64,000 nt of DNA from Kaistella jeonii. GTDB taxonomy: Bacteria; Bacteroidota; Bacteroidia; Flavobacteriales; Weeksellaceae. Of this stretch, positions 7,770 to 15,847 are shown one piece after another (the stretch's first letter is position 1; the number at the start of each line of letters is the position of its first letter). The stretch is taken from positions 1 to 64,000 of the forward strand of contig NZ_JSYL01000006.1 in NCBI RefSeq assembly GCF_000812865.1, written 5' to 3'. Position numbers and translations under genes: made by a program. Below the pieces are notes generated by a model. That model worked only from the letters and a program-made list of their open reading frames with translations, was not told the origin of the DNA and searched no databases.

Positions 7770-9896
7770 ATGAAAAAGCTTTTTTTATCAGTTTCAATCC
7801 TCGTTTCTGTGTCTTATTTCGCACAAGAAATTACTTTAGATAAAATTTATTCCGGCTACTATCGTGGCAAAGGAATTTCAGGAATTGCCTCCCTCAAAAA
7901 TGGCGAAAATTATGCAGTCATCGAGAAAGACGGAATTGCAAAATATTCCTATAAAACCTCTAAAAAAGATGGAAATATTGTGGACGGAAATTTCCAGTCC
8001 TATATATTTAATGATGATGAGTCGAAAATACTATTATTAAAGGATAGCGAACCAATTTACAGACATTCTTTCTTAGGAAAATTCGATGTGAAAGATTTGA
8101 AATCTGGAAAAGTTCTCAATTTAAATAATGGAAATTTTGTTCAGGAACCAACATTCTCACCCGATGGTTCCAAAGTCGCTTTCATCGCTGATAATAATTT
8201 ATTCTACCAGGAATTATCTTCCGGGAAAATTACGCAAATCACTACTGATGGAAAGAAAAATGCTATCTTAAACGGTCTTGCTGACTGGGTTTACGAAGAA
8301 GAATTTGGACATGCAAAACAATACGAATGGACGAAAAATTCCGATGCGATTGTCTTTGTAAAATCCGATGAGTCCGCAGTTCCTGAAATGTTTATTCCTA
8401 TTTATGGGAAGCAGCTCTACCCTTCTGAAATGCGGTATAAATATCCAAAAGCAGGTGCCAATAACTCGGTTGTTTCAGCACATTTATATCGTTTGGATTC
8501 TAACAAAACGATGGCTTTAAATTTAGCAAACTTTAAAAATTATTATATTCCAAATATTTATAAAACTGCGAAAGGGGACGAAATTATTTTGATCACTTCC
8601 GAAAGATTGCAAAATGCTTCTGACGTTTTAAAAGTGAATACAAAAACAGGAACGATCAATAAATTATTCACAGAAAGTGATCCTAAATGGATCGATACTG
8701 ATAATGTTACTCTGGAGTTTTTAGATGATAATTCTTTTATTTGGGGTGCAGAAAGAGATGGAAACCGTCATCTTTACTGGTATGATCAAAATGGAAAACT
8801 AAAAAAACAAATCACGAAAGGAGATTGGGAAGTAACTGACTATTACGGATTTAATCCTAAAACTAAAGAAGTTTACATTCAGACAACCGAAAAAGGAAGC
8901 ATTAACAAAGTCGTTTCAAAAATAAATATCGACTCTGGAAAATCGATATTACTTTCTAATGACTCAGGGAATAATAGCGCTAATTTCAGTGGAAATTACA
9001 ATTATTTTATTGAAACTTCTTCTTCTGCTGCAAAACCTTACACGTATACTTTAAAAGATAACAGCGGGAAAACCTTGAAAGAACTTCAAAATAACAACGA
9101 GCTATTGGCAAAATTGAAAGCTGATAATTTTGTTGATAAGGAATTTTTCACGGTTCCAAATGAAGCAGGTGATCAAATGAACGCCTGGATCATGAAGCCA
9201 AAAAACTTTGATAAAAATAAAAAATATCCATTGTTTATGTTTCAATATTCTGGTCCGGGATCGCAGCAGGTTTCAAATTCCTGGGATGGCGGAAATGCGA
9301 TTTGGTTTGAAAGTTTAGTTCAAAAAGGATATATCGTTGCTTGTGTTGACGGACGCGGAACAGGTTTCAAAGGAACCAAATTTAAAAAAGTAACCTATTT
9401 AAACTTAGGAAAATACGAAATCGAAGATCAAATTGCTGCAGCAAAATGGTTCGGAAAACAATCTTATATTAATAAAGACAGAATAGGTATTTTCGGTTGG
9501 AGTTTTGGTGGTTATATGACAAGTTTGGCTTTAACAAAAGGAGCAGAAGTTTTCAAAACCGGAATCGCTGTTGCACCGGTTACGAACTGGAGATATTACG
9601 ATTCAGTTTATACCGAAAGATTCATGAGAACGCCGCAGGAAAACCCGAAAGGTTATGACGATAATTCACCAACAAGTTATGCGCAATTATTGAAAGGAAA
9701 ACTCCTTTTAATTCACGGTACAGCCGATGATAACGTACATTTCCAAAACTCAATGGAGTTTTCTGAAGCTTTGATTCAAAACAAAAAGCAATTTGAATTC
9801 ATGGCATATCCAGATAAAAACCACGGAATTTTTGGTGGAAATACAAGACCACAACTATATCAGAAAATGACTGATTTTATCTTAAAGAATTTATAG
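7770..9896 (+). CDS. Periplasmic dipeptidyl peptidase IV (S9 prolyl oligopeptidase family)
   Basis: A 708-residue exported protein with signal peptide MKKLFLSVSILVSVSYFAQ. The N-terminal two thirds is the DPP IV beta-propeller, with the VYEEEFGHAKQYEWTKNSD segment that supplies the Glu pair binding the substrate N-terminus. The C-terminal third is an alpha/beta hydrolase with nucleophile motif GWSFGGY, acid in HGTADDNVHF and histidine in YPDKNHGIFGG. DPP IV removes X-Pro or X-Ala dipeptides from peptide N-termini. Three POT di/tripeptide transporters follow on the same strand, so the locus plausibly processes and imports peptides. Length and active site are intact. Confidence 0.93.
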   Translation: MKKLFLSVSILVSVSYFAQEITLDKIYSGYYRGKGISGIASLKNGENYAVIEKDGIAKYSYKTSKKDGNIVDGNFQSYIFNDDESKILLLKDSEPIYRHSFLGKFDVKDLKSGKVLNLNNGNFVQEPTFSPDGSKVAFIADNNLFYQELSSGKITQITTDGKKNAILNGLADWVYEEEFGHAKQYEWTKNSDAIVFVKSDESAVPEMFIPIYGKQLYPSEMRYKYPKAGANNSVVSAHLYRLDSNKTMALNLANFKNYYIPNIYKTAKGDEIILITSERLQNASDVLKVNTKTGTINKLFTESDPKWIDTDNVTLEFLDDNSFIWGAERDGNRHLYWYDQNGKLKKQITKGDWEVTDYYGFNPKTKEVYIQTTEKGSINKVVSKINIDSGKSILLSNDSGNNSANFSGNYNYFIETSSSAAKPYTYTLKDNSGKTLKELQNNNELLAKLKADNFVDKEFFTVPNEAGDQMNAWIMKPKNFDKNKKYPLFMFQYSGPGSQQVSNSWDGGNAIWFESLVQKGYIVACVDGRGTGFKGTKFKKVTYLNLGKYEIEDQIAAAKWFGKQSYINKDRIGIFGWSFGGYMTSLALTKGAEVFKTGIAVAPVTNWRYYDSVYTERFMRTPQENPKGYDDNSPTSYAQLLKGKLLLIHGTADDNVHFQNSMEFSEALIQNKKQFEFMAYPDKNHGIFGGNTRPQLYQKMTDFILKNL

Positions 9897-9917
9897 TAAT
9901 TTCTTAAAATATCTTTT

Positions 9918-9945
9918 TAAATCCACTCAAAATTGAGTGGATTTT
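9918..9945 (+). terminator. Terminator after the dipeptidyl peptidase gene
   Basis: Stem AATCCACTC / GAGTGGATT with a short loop, followed by TTCATTT. It shows the peptidase and first transporter are mostly separate transcription units. Confidence 0.7.
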
Positions 9946-9963
9946 CATTTAAATAAAAAATCC

Positions 9964-9971
9964 TATTTTTG
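9964..9971 (+). promoter_or_regulatory. -7 promoter element of the first POT gene
   Basis: TATTTTTG fits TAnnTTTG and ends 18 bases before the ATG at 9990. It overlaps a possible upstream TTG start at 9969, which is therefore unlikely. Confidence 0.5.
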
Positions 9972-9989
9972 AGAAAATTGATAAAAAAT

Positions 9990-11651
9990 ATGGAGCAGCA
10001 AAGCAAACACCCGAAAGGTTTACCCTACCTCTTTTTCACGGAAATGTGGGAAAGATTTGGATATTATTTAATCCTTGGGATTTTTGTACTTTATTTGATT
10101 GAACCTCAAGGAATTGGTGGTGGTCTGGGAATTACGGATAAAAATGCTGATGATATTTTCGGAACTTATATCGCATTAACTTACCTAACTCCTTTTATCG
10201 GTGGATTTTTAGCTGACCGCGTTTTGGGCTACATAAAATCTATTTATTTGGGCGGAATTTTAATGGCTGCAGGATATATTGGGATGGGAATTTTCAAAGA
10301 TATGACGTGGTTTTACAGTTCATTAGCTTTAATTATCATAGGAAACGGATTTTTCAAACCAACGATTTCAACGCTTTTGGGAAACCTTTATTCAGAAGAA
10401 CCTTACAAAGCGAACAAAGACTCGGGATACAATATTTTCTACATGGGAATTAATATTGGTGCCTTCATTTGCAATATCATCGCGGCGTTTATGCGGAATA
10501 AATTCGGTTGGGGTGAAGCATTCATCACCGCAGGAGTTGGAATGTTAGTTGGCTTAGTCATTTTCACCATCGGTATGAAACATTATAAACACGCCGCGGT
10601 CATGAAACCAAGTGAAGAAGGCGACACGAAACTTTCAGAAATTTTATTGAAGGTATTTGTTCCGGCTTTAATTGCAGGCGCGGTCGGTTGGTTTATTCCA
10701 GGCAATCTAATTGGAAGTGATTCTACAGATGCCTTTATTTTTGCCACAATTCCGGTGATTTATTTCTATGTTTCTCTTTATTTTAAGGCAAAACCAGAAG
10801 AAAAACCGTCTATTGGAGCACTACTTTCTATCTTTCTAATATCGATGTTTTTCTGGGCCGTTTTTAAACAAAATGGAACCGCTTTGACGAGATGGGCCAA
10901 TTATTACACCGACAGAAGTGTTCCTGCAACGCTGGAAAAACCTTTGGAATCTATTTATATGGTAGAAGGTTTGAAATACGCAGACAAAGAAGTTCCTATT
11001 TACGATGAACAATTTCGGGCACAAAAAGATGCCGATAAAAAAACAATTAAAGTTCAAGGTAAAGATGTTTATTTCAAAAATATCAGTCCTGAAGAGCGAA
11101 AACGTTTAGAATCTGGGAAAGAAAACACGACCTTTCTTTACAATACTGAACTGTTTCAATCCATCAATCCATTTTGGGTAATTGCTTTAACACCTATAAT
11201 TGTGGGAGTTTGGATGTTTTTAAGGCGTAAAGGAAAAGAACCATCGACTCCTTCAAAAATAGTTTTAGGACTTTTTATTTCCGCACTTTCCTGTTTGGTC
11301 ATGATTTTAGCAGTTCAAGCCGGACAAAATGGAGCCATAAAAGTTTCACCATGGTGGCTTTTTGCGAGTTATGGCGTCATCACAATAGGAGAACTTTGTC
11401 TTTCTCCGATGGGACTTTCCTTCGTTTCTAAACTTTCACCAGCACGAATTACTGCTTTAATGATGGGCGGATTCTTCTTAGCCAATTCTGTAGGAAATAA
11501 ATTATCGGGAATTTTGGCAAGTACCTGGTACGATTATGAAAATAAAACCAACTATTTTTTGGTGAATTTCGCACTATTGATCTTCGCAACTTTACTTGGA
11601 CTGTCCATGTTGAAAAGATTAAACAGAATTATGAAGGAGAAAGGACACTAA
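9990..11651 (+). CDS. POT/PTR-family proton-dependent peptide transporter, copy 1
   Basis: A 553-residue inner-membrane transporter of the major facilitator superfamily. FFTEMWERFGYY near residue 20 is the ExxERF proton-coupling motif of POT transporters, and FYMGINIGAFI is the PTR2 signature. An insertion of roughly 80 polar residues (about 300-385) separates two helices in the C-terminal half, making it longer than the usual bacterial POT. It would import di- and tripeptides with protons. It is first of three consecutive POT genes, each with its own promoter or terminator, downstream of a periplasmic dipeptidyl peptidase. Confidence 0.92.
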   Translation: MEQQSKHPKGLPYLFFTEMWERFGYYLILGIFVLYLIEPQGIGGGLGITDKNADDIFGTYIALTYLTPFIGGFLADRVLGYIKSIYLGGILMAAGYIGMGIFKDMTWFYSSLALIIIGNGFFKPTISTLLGNLYSEEPYKANKDSGYNIFYMGINIGAFICNIIAAFMRNKFGWGEAFITAGVGMLVGLVIFTIGMKHYKHAAVMKPSEEGDTKLSEILLKVFVPALIAGAVGWFIPGNLIGSDSTDAFIFATIPVIYFYVSLYFKAKPEEKPSIGALLSIFLISMFFWAVFKQNGTALTRWANYYTDRSVPATLEKPLESIYMVEGLKYADKEVPIYDEQFRAQKDADKKTIKVQGKDVYFKNISPEERKRLESGKENTTFLYNTELFQSINPFWVIALTPIIVGVWMFLRRKGKEPSTPSKIVLGLFISALSCLVMILAVQAGQNGAIKVSPWWLFASYGVITIGELCLSPMGLSFVSKLSPARITALMMGGFFLANSVGNKLSGILASTWYDYENKTNYFLVNFALLIFATLLGLSMLKRLNRIMKEKGH

Positions 11652-11677
11652 ATTTTATATTTTGATCTAAATAATTA

Positions 11678-11705
11678 AACCACAGTTCAATTCTGTGGTT
11701 TTTTG
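11678..11705 (+). terminator. Terminator between POT copies 1 and 2
   Basis: Stem AACCACAG / CTGTGGTT followed by a T run. Confidence 0.75.
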
Positions 11706-11725
11706 GTATAATGTTGCTAAATGTC

Positions 11726-11755
11726 TTTGTAAAAACACAAAAAAAACTATATTTG
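11726..11755 (+). promoter_or_regulatory. Promoter of the second POT gene
   Basis: TTTG at 11726-11729, an 18-base spacer and TATATTTG at 11748-11755 make the best complete -33/-7 Bacteroidota promoter in the window. The leader to the ATG at 11787 would be about 27 bases. Confidence 0.6.
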
Positions 11756-11786
11756 CTAATCTTAACAAATAATTAACGCTACAAAT

Positions 11787-13535
11787 ATGGACGAGCTAGA
11801 AGCAGTGAACTCAAGTAACGAACTTTTAAACGAACCAAAAACGAAACACCCGAAAGGTTTGTGGGTGCTTTTTGGCACAGAAATGTGGGAGCGTTTCAAC
11901 TTTTACGGTATGCGCGCTTTGTTGACGCTCTTTATGGTAAACGCTTTGTTAATGAAAGAAGGCGATGTAACCATAATCTATGGTGGTTTTTTGGCGCTTT
12001 GTTATCTTACCCCAATGCTCGGTGGTTTTATCGCTGACCGATTTTTAGGAAATAGATATTGTATTATTGTCGGCGGAGCTTTGATGGCAGTTGGACAATT
12101 TTTGATGTTTATGAGTGCTTCTACATTCGACTCCAATTTGAGTTCAGCGCAAATGCTGATGTGGATCGCTTTAGGAGTGATTATTTTCGGGAATGGTTTC
12201 TTTAAACCAAATATTTCTTCGATGGTAGGAAGTCTCTATCCAAAACAGGAAAAATCGAAATTAGATTCAGCTTTTACCATTTTCTACATGGGAATTAACT
12301 TAGGAGCGTTTTTAGGTCAGTTTATTTGTCCTTTCTTAGGAGATGTAAAAGATGCAGGTGGAATCAGAGATATTCACGCTTTCAAATGGGGCTTTTTAGC
12401 TGCTTCTATCGCAATGGTGATCGGAACACTTACTTTCATTTTACTTAAAAATAAATATGTTGTAACACCAGAAGGAAGACCAATTGGTGGATTACCAAGT
12501 CAAAACACGGCAGAAGATTTTGAAGAAGGTGAAACTCAAACCGCTAATTTCTCTGGAAAATCAATCGGTATTGCAGTAGCGATTTTTGTATTAACATTCT
12601 TCGGATTTCAATATTTATTCGTTGATAAGATCGGATTTGGCTCTGTTGGAATGGGCGAATTTGTGAAAGCAGTTATTTACCCATTCATCTATTCGATGGG
12701 ACTTGCGTTGGCTTATTTAATTATGTCGGCTACAGAAAATAAAGTAGAAAGAGATCGAATCTGGGTAATTTATATCGTATCCTTTTTCATCATTTTCTTT
12801 TGGGCTGCATTCGAACAGGCAGGTTCATCGTTAACATTCATTGCTGATAACCAAACAGATAGAAATATTTTTGGTTGGAATATGCCGCCATCAATGGTGC
12901 AGATCTTTAATGGTTTATTTATTGTGGTTTTAGCAGTTCCTTTCAGTATGCTTTGGGACAAATTAAGAGCAAATAAGAAAGAGCCTGTTTCGCCTTTAAA
13001 ACAAGCAATTGGACTTGGTCTAATCGCTTTAAGTTATCTAATTATTGCTTACAACGTAAAAGATTTAGGGAATACAGGATTGCTTGCTGTAAAATGGTTG
13101 ATCTTACTTTATTTAATCCAGACAATGGGAGAACTTTGCTTATCACCGATCGGTTTATCTTTGGTTGGAAAATTAGCTCCGAAAAGATTTGCTTCCCTTT
13201 TATTCGGTGTATTCTTTATTGCTAATGCTGCGGGATACGCTTTATCCGGAATTTTAGGATCAATCTTGCCGGCAACGGGAGACAAATTCCTAAAAGCTAA
13301 GGAGATAGGAATTAATCTTCAAGATGTTTTAGATAAAAAAGTGACCTTAAATGCTGAGCAAATATCACTGATGAATAAAGAGCAGATCTCAACAGTTTAT
13401 AATAGTTTTGTTGGATTTGAAATTCACAATTTATTTGAGTTCTTCATGGTATTCGTTATACTTTGTGGAATCGCAGGAGCAATTTTAGCAATGATCTCTC
13501 CAATTTTGAAAAAAATGATGCACGGTGTAAACTAA
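11787..13535 (+). CDS. POT/PTR-family proton-dependent peptide transporter, copy 2
   Basis: A 582-residue membrane protein with the same order of motifs as copy 1: FGTEMWERFNFYGMRALLTLF, then FYMGINLGAFLGQFICP and the late GELCLSPIGLSLVGKLAP. It lacks the long insertion of copy 1 but has an acidic cytoplasmic-type linker near residues 235-255 and an extra polar stretch near 515-545 before the last helix. The diverged linkers suggest a different peptide range from its neighbours, which is inference. A terminator follows directly. Confidence 0.92.
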   Translation: MDELEAVNSSNELLNEPKTKHPKGLWVLFGTEMWERFNFYGMRALLTLFMVNALLMKEGDVTIIYGGFLALCYLTPMLGGFIADRFLGNRYCIIVGGALMAVGQFLMFMSASTFDSNLSSAQMLMWIALGVIIFGNGFFKPNISSMVGSLYPKQEKSKLDSAFTIFYMGINLGAFLGQFICPFLGDVKDAGGIRDIHAFKWGFLAASIAMVIGTLTFILLKNKYVVTPEGRPIGGLPSQNTAEDFEEGETQTANFSGKSIGIAVAIFVLTFFGFQYLFVDKIGFGSVGMGEFVKAVIYPFIYSMGLALAYLIMSATENKVERDRIWVIYIVSFFIIFFWAAFEQAGSSLTFIADNQTDRNIFGWNMPPSMVQIFNGLFIVVLAVPFSMLWDKLRANKKEPVSPLKQAIGLGLIALSYLIIAYNVKDLGNTGLLAVKWLILLYLIQTMGELCLSPIGLSLVGKLAPKRFASLLFGVFFIANAAGYALSGILGSILPATGDKFLKAKEIGINLQDVLDKKVTLNAEQISLMNKEQISTVYNSFVGFEIHNLFEFFMVFVILCGIAGAILAMISPILKKMMHGVN

Positions 13536-13559
13536 AAACATTATTCAAAATAATATGTA

Positions 13560-13587
13560 AACCTCTGATTTATCAGAGGTTTTTTTA
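13560..13587 (+). terminator. Terminator between POT copies 2 and 3
   Basis: Stem ACCTCTGA / TCAGAGGT followed by seven Ts. Confidence 0.85.
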
Positions 13588-13657
13588 TAAATTCGTGGGA
13601 TGGAAATATCAAAAATATATTCATCATCAAAAATTAATTTCTAATTACTCAATACTT

Positions 13658-15169
13658 ATGAACCTAACTCTCGATCAAATTCAAGATTTCAAAGGAAAAT
13701 ACCCAAAACAAATTTGGTCTTTATTTTTCTCCGAAATGTGGGAACGTTTCTGTTTCTACGGAATGCGTGGAATGCTCGTTTTCTTCATGATTTCTCAGCT
13801 GAATTTGGGTGAGAAAGAAGCGAACCTGCAATATGGTGCTACTCAAGCTTTTGTTTACGCCTTCACTTTCGTCGGAGGTTTGTTCGCAGATAAAATTTTA
13901 GGTTTTCGGAAATCTCTTTTTTGGGGAGGAACTTTGATGATCATCGGAAGTTTAATTTTAGCTGCAGATCCACACCGGTTTTTCTTTTTAGGAATTGCAT
14001 TTACGGTCGTTGGTACAGGATTTTTCAAACCGAATATTTCAACCATGGTTGGAAAACTTTACAAAGCCGGTGATAATCGTACAGATGCAGGTTTTTCTCT
14101 CTTTTATGCAGGAATCAATTTAGGCGCTTTGCTTGGAGGTTATCTGTGTATTGCCATTGGAAAAGGCGAATTACTCCCACATTTGATTCCCGAAGGATTG
14201 CACTGGAATGTTGCTTTTGGTTTAGCTGCAGTGGTAATGGTGATCAGCTTAATTAATTTTGTTTTTACGCAAAGAAGTTTAGGTCCCATCGGGCTACAAC
14301 CTCAAACAATATTAGCGAACGGCGAACTCGTTTCCATGGAAAAATGGAAAGAATACGGTGTTTACGTATTGTCTTTAGTTTTCATTCCGATGATCATGGT
14401 CATGGTTGCAAAAACCGAATACACCGATTATTTTATGTACGTTGTAGGTCCGTTAACTTTGATTTATTTATTTTATGAAATGTCGAAAGTGAGCAAAATT
14501 GAAAGAAACAAATTGACTGCAGCCCTTGTTTTCATTCTGTTTTCCATTGTATTCTGGGGAATTTATGAACAAAGTGGCGGTTCTCTTAGTATTTTCGCGG
14601 CTCATAATCTGAATAATGATTTACTTGGTTTAGATCCAAACGGCGTTAATAATTCTGGTGGTGCATTTTTTATTCTATTAGTTGCAATACCAATAGGTTT
14701 GCTATGGATCTGGTTAAGTAAAAAGAAATTAGAACCCAATACCATCATTAAATTTGGTTTAGGATTTATCTTTTTAGGTTTAGGATTTTATGCCATTTTC
14801 GCTACTAAATTTTTCGCAAATGCTGCCGGGGTAACTTCTTTAAGTTTATTTACAGTTGCCTTATTCATAATCACTTTGGGTGAAATGTGTCTCTCTCCTA
14901 TTGGTTTATCGATTATGACGAAGCTTTCTACCCAAAAATTACAGGGAATGATGATGGGAATGTGGTTTTTAGCCTCAGCTTACGGACAGTATGTTGCAGG
15001 ATTAATTGGCGCAAACATGGCTACAGCACGAGCAGATGCTTCAAACATTGAAAAATTAACAGCTTATACTTCAGGTTACAAAGATCTGGGTTTATATGCG
15101 GTGATTGCCGGGATCCTTTTAATTATAATTTCCCCATTAGTTAAAAAACTGATGCACGAAGTTAGATAA
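13658..15169 (+). CDS. POT/PTR-family proton-dependent peptide transporter, copy 3
   Basis: A 503-residue member of the same family and the most compact of the three: FFSEMWERFCFYGMRGMLVFF near residue 25, FYAGINLGALLGGYLCI, and GEMCLSPIGLSIMTKLS. The ATG at 13658 (MNLTLDQIQDFKGKYPKQIW) is chosen because an upstream in-frame extension would read through the copy 2 terminator. Copies 2 and 3 share the FYGMR motif, so they look closer to each other than to copy 1. The thioredoxin-fold gene starts within 40 bases, probably in the same transcript. Confidence 0.92.
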   Translation: MNLTLDQIQDFKGKYPKQIWSLFFSEMWERFCFYGMRGMLVFFMISQLNLGEKEANLQYGATQAFVYAFTFVGGLFADKILGFRKSLFWGGTLMIIGSLILAADPHRFFFLGIAFTVVGTGFFKPNISTMVGKLYKAGDNRTDAGFSLFYAGINLGALLGGYLCIAIGKGELLPHLIPEGLHWNVAFGLAAVVMVISLINFVFTQRSLGPIGLQPQTILANGELVSMEKWKEYGVYVLSLVFIPMIMVMVAKTEYTDYFMYVVGPLTLIYLFYEMSKVSKIERNKLTAALVFILFSIVFWGIYEQSGGSLSIFAAHNLNNDLLGLDPNGVNNSGGAFFILLVAIPIGLLWIWLSKKKLEPNTIIKFGLGFIFLGLGFYAIFATKFFANAAGVTSLSLFTVALFIITLGEMCLSPIGLSIMTKLSTQKLQGMMMGMWFLASAYGQYVAGLIGANMATARADASNIEKLTAYTSGYKDLGLYAVIAGILLIIISPLVKKLMHEVR

Positions 15170-15206
15170 TATATAATTTGGTATGAATTTAGCCATCAAA
15201 CACGAG

Positions 15207-15740
15207 ATGAAAAAAATTACCCTCTTATTTTCGCTTTTTATTACAGTTCTGGCTTTTGCACAAGTTAACTGGATGACTATGGAACAGGCAGTTGCAGCGC
15301 AAAAGATCACTCCAAAAAAGATCATTATTGATTTTTATGCTGATTGGTGTGCACCATGTAAAATCATGGATAAAAACACCTTTAATAATCCGGTGATCGC
15401 AAAATATCTGAATGAGGATTATTATCCTGTAAAATTTAATGCAGAAGGAAAAGAAAACATCAATTTATTTGGTCGAACGTTTGGCAACCCTGGATACAAA
15501 GAGGGAAAACATAAAAATTCGCTCCACGATCTAACCAAATACATGAATGTGAATGCCATTCCGAGTATTGTTTTCCTGGATGAAAAAAGCAATCCGATCA
15601 CCATTTTACAGGGTGCACTGACTGCAAAAGAACTTGAACCCTATATTCCGTTTATTGCAAACGATGCGTATAAAAAAATTGATACGCGGGAAAAGTGGGA
15701 GAATTATCAGAAAAAATTTAAATCCAGTATCAAAGACTGA
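15207..15740 (+). CDS. Periplasmic thioredoxin-fold protein
   Basis: A 177-residue exported protein with signal peptide MKKITLLFSLFITVLAFAQ. IIDFYADWCAPCKIMD carries a WCAPC redox motif (cysteines 48 and 51), so a thiol-disulfide activity in the periplasm is expected. VNAIPSIVFLDE contains the usual cis-proline. An upstream ATG at 15183 would add eight residues before the signal peptide and is less likely. The gene follows the third POT gene closely. It could be a reductase, a DsbD-type partner or an oxidase; the sequence alone does not decide. Confidence 0.85.
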   Translation: MKKITLLFSLFITVLAFAQVNWMTMEQAVAAQKITPKKIIIDFYADWCAPCKIMDKNTFNNPVIAKYLNEDYYPVKFNAEGKENINLFGRTFGNPGYKEGKHKNSLHDLTKYMNVNAIPSIVFLDEKSNPITILQGALTAKELEPYIPFIANDAYKKIDTREKWENYQKKFKSSIKD

Positions 15741-15766
15741 TCGCTAAAACCTAGATAATATAACAT

Positions 15767-15800
15767 AAGACTTTCAAATAAATTTTGGAAGTCTTTTTTA
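15767..15800 (+). terminator. Terminator after the thioredoxin-fold gene
   Basis: Stem AAGACTT / AAGTCTT with a longer AT-rich loop and a T run. Confidence 0.7.
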
Positions 15801-15847
15801 TTTTAACGAAATTCGCCTCTAACAAAAAATTAGTTTTAAATTAAAAA

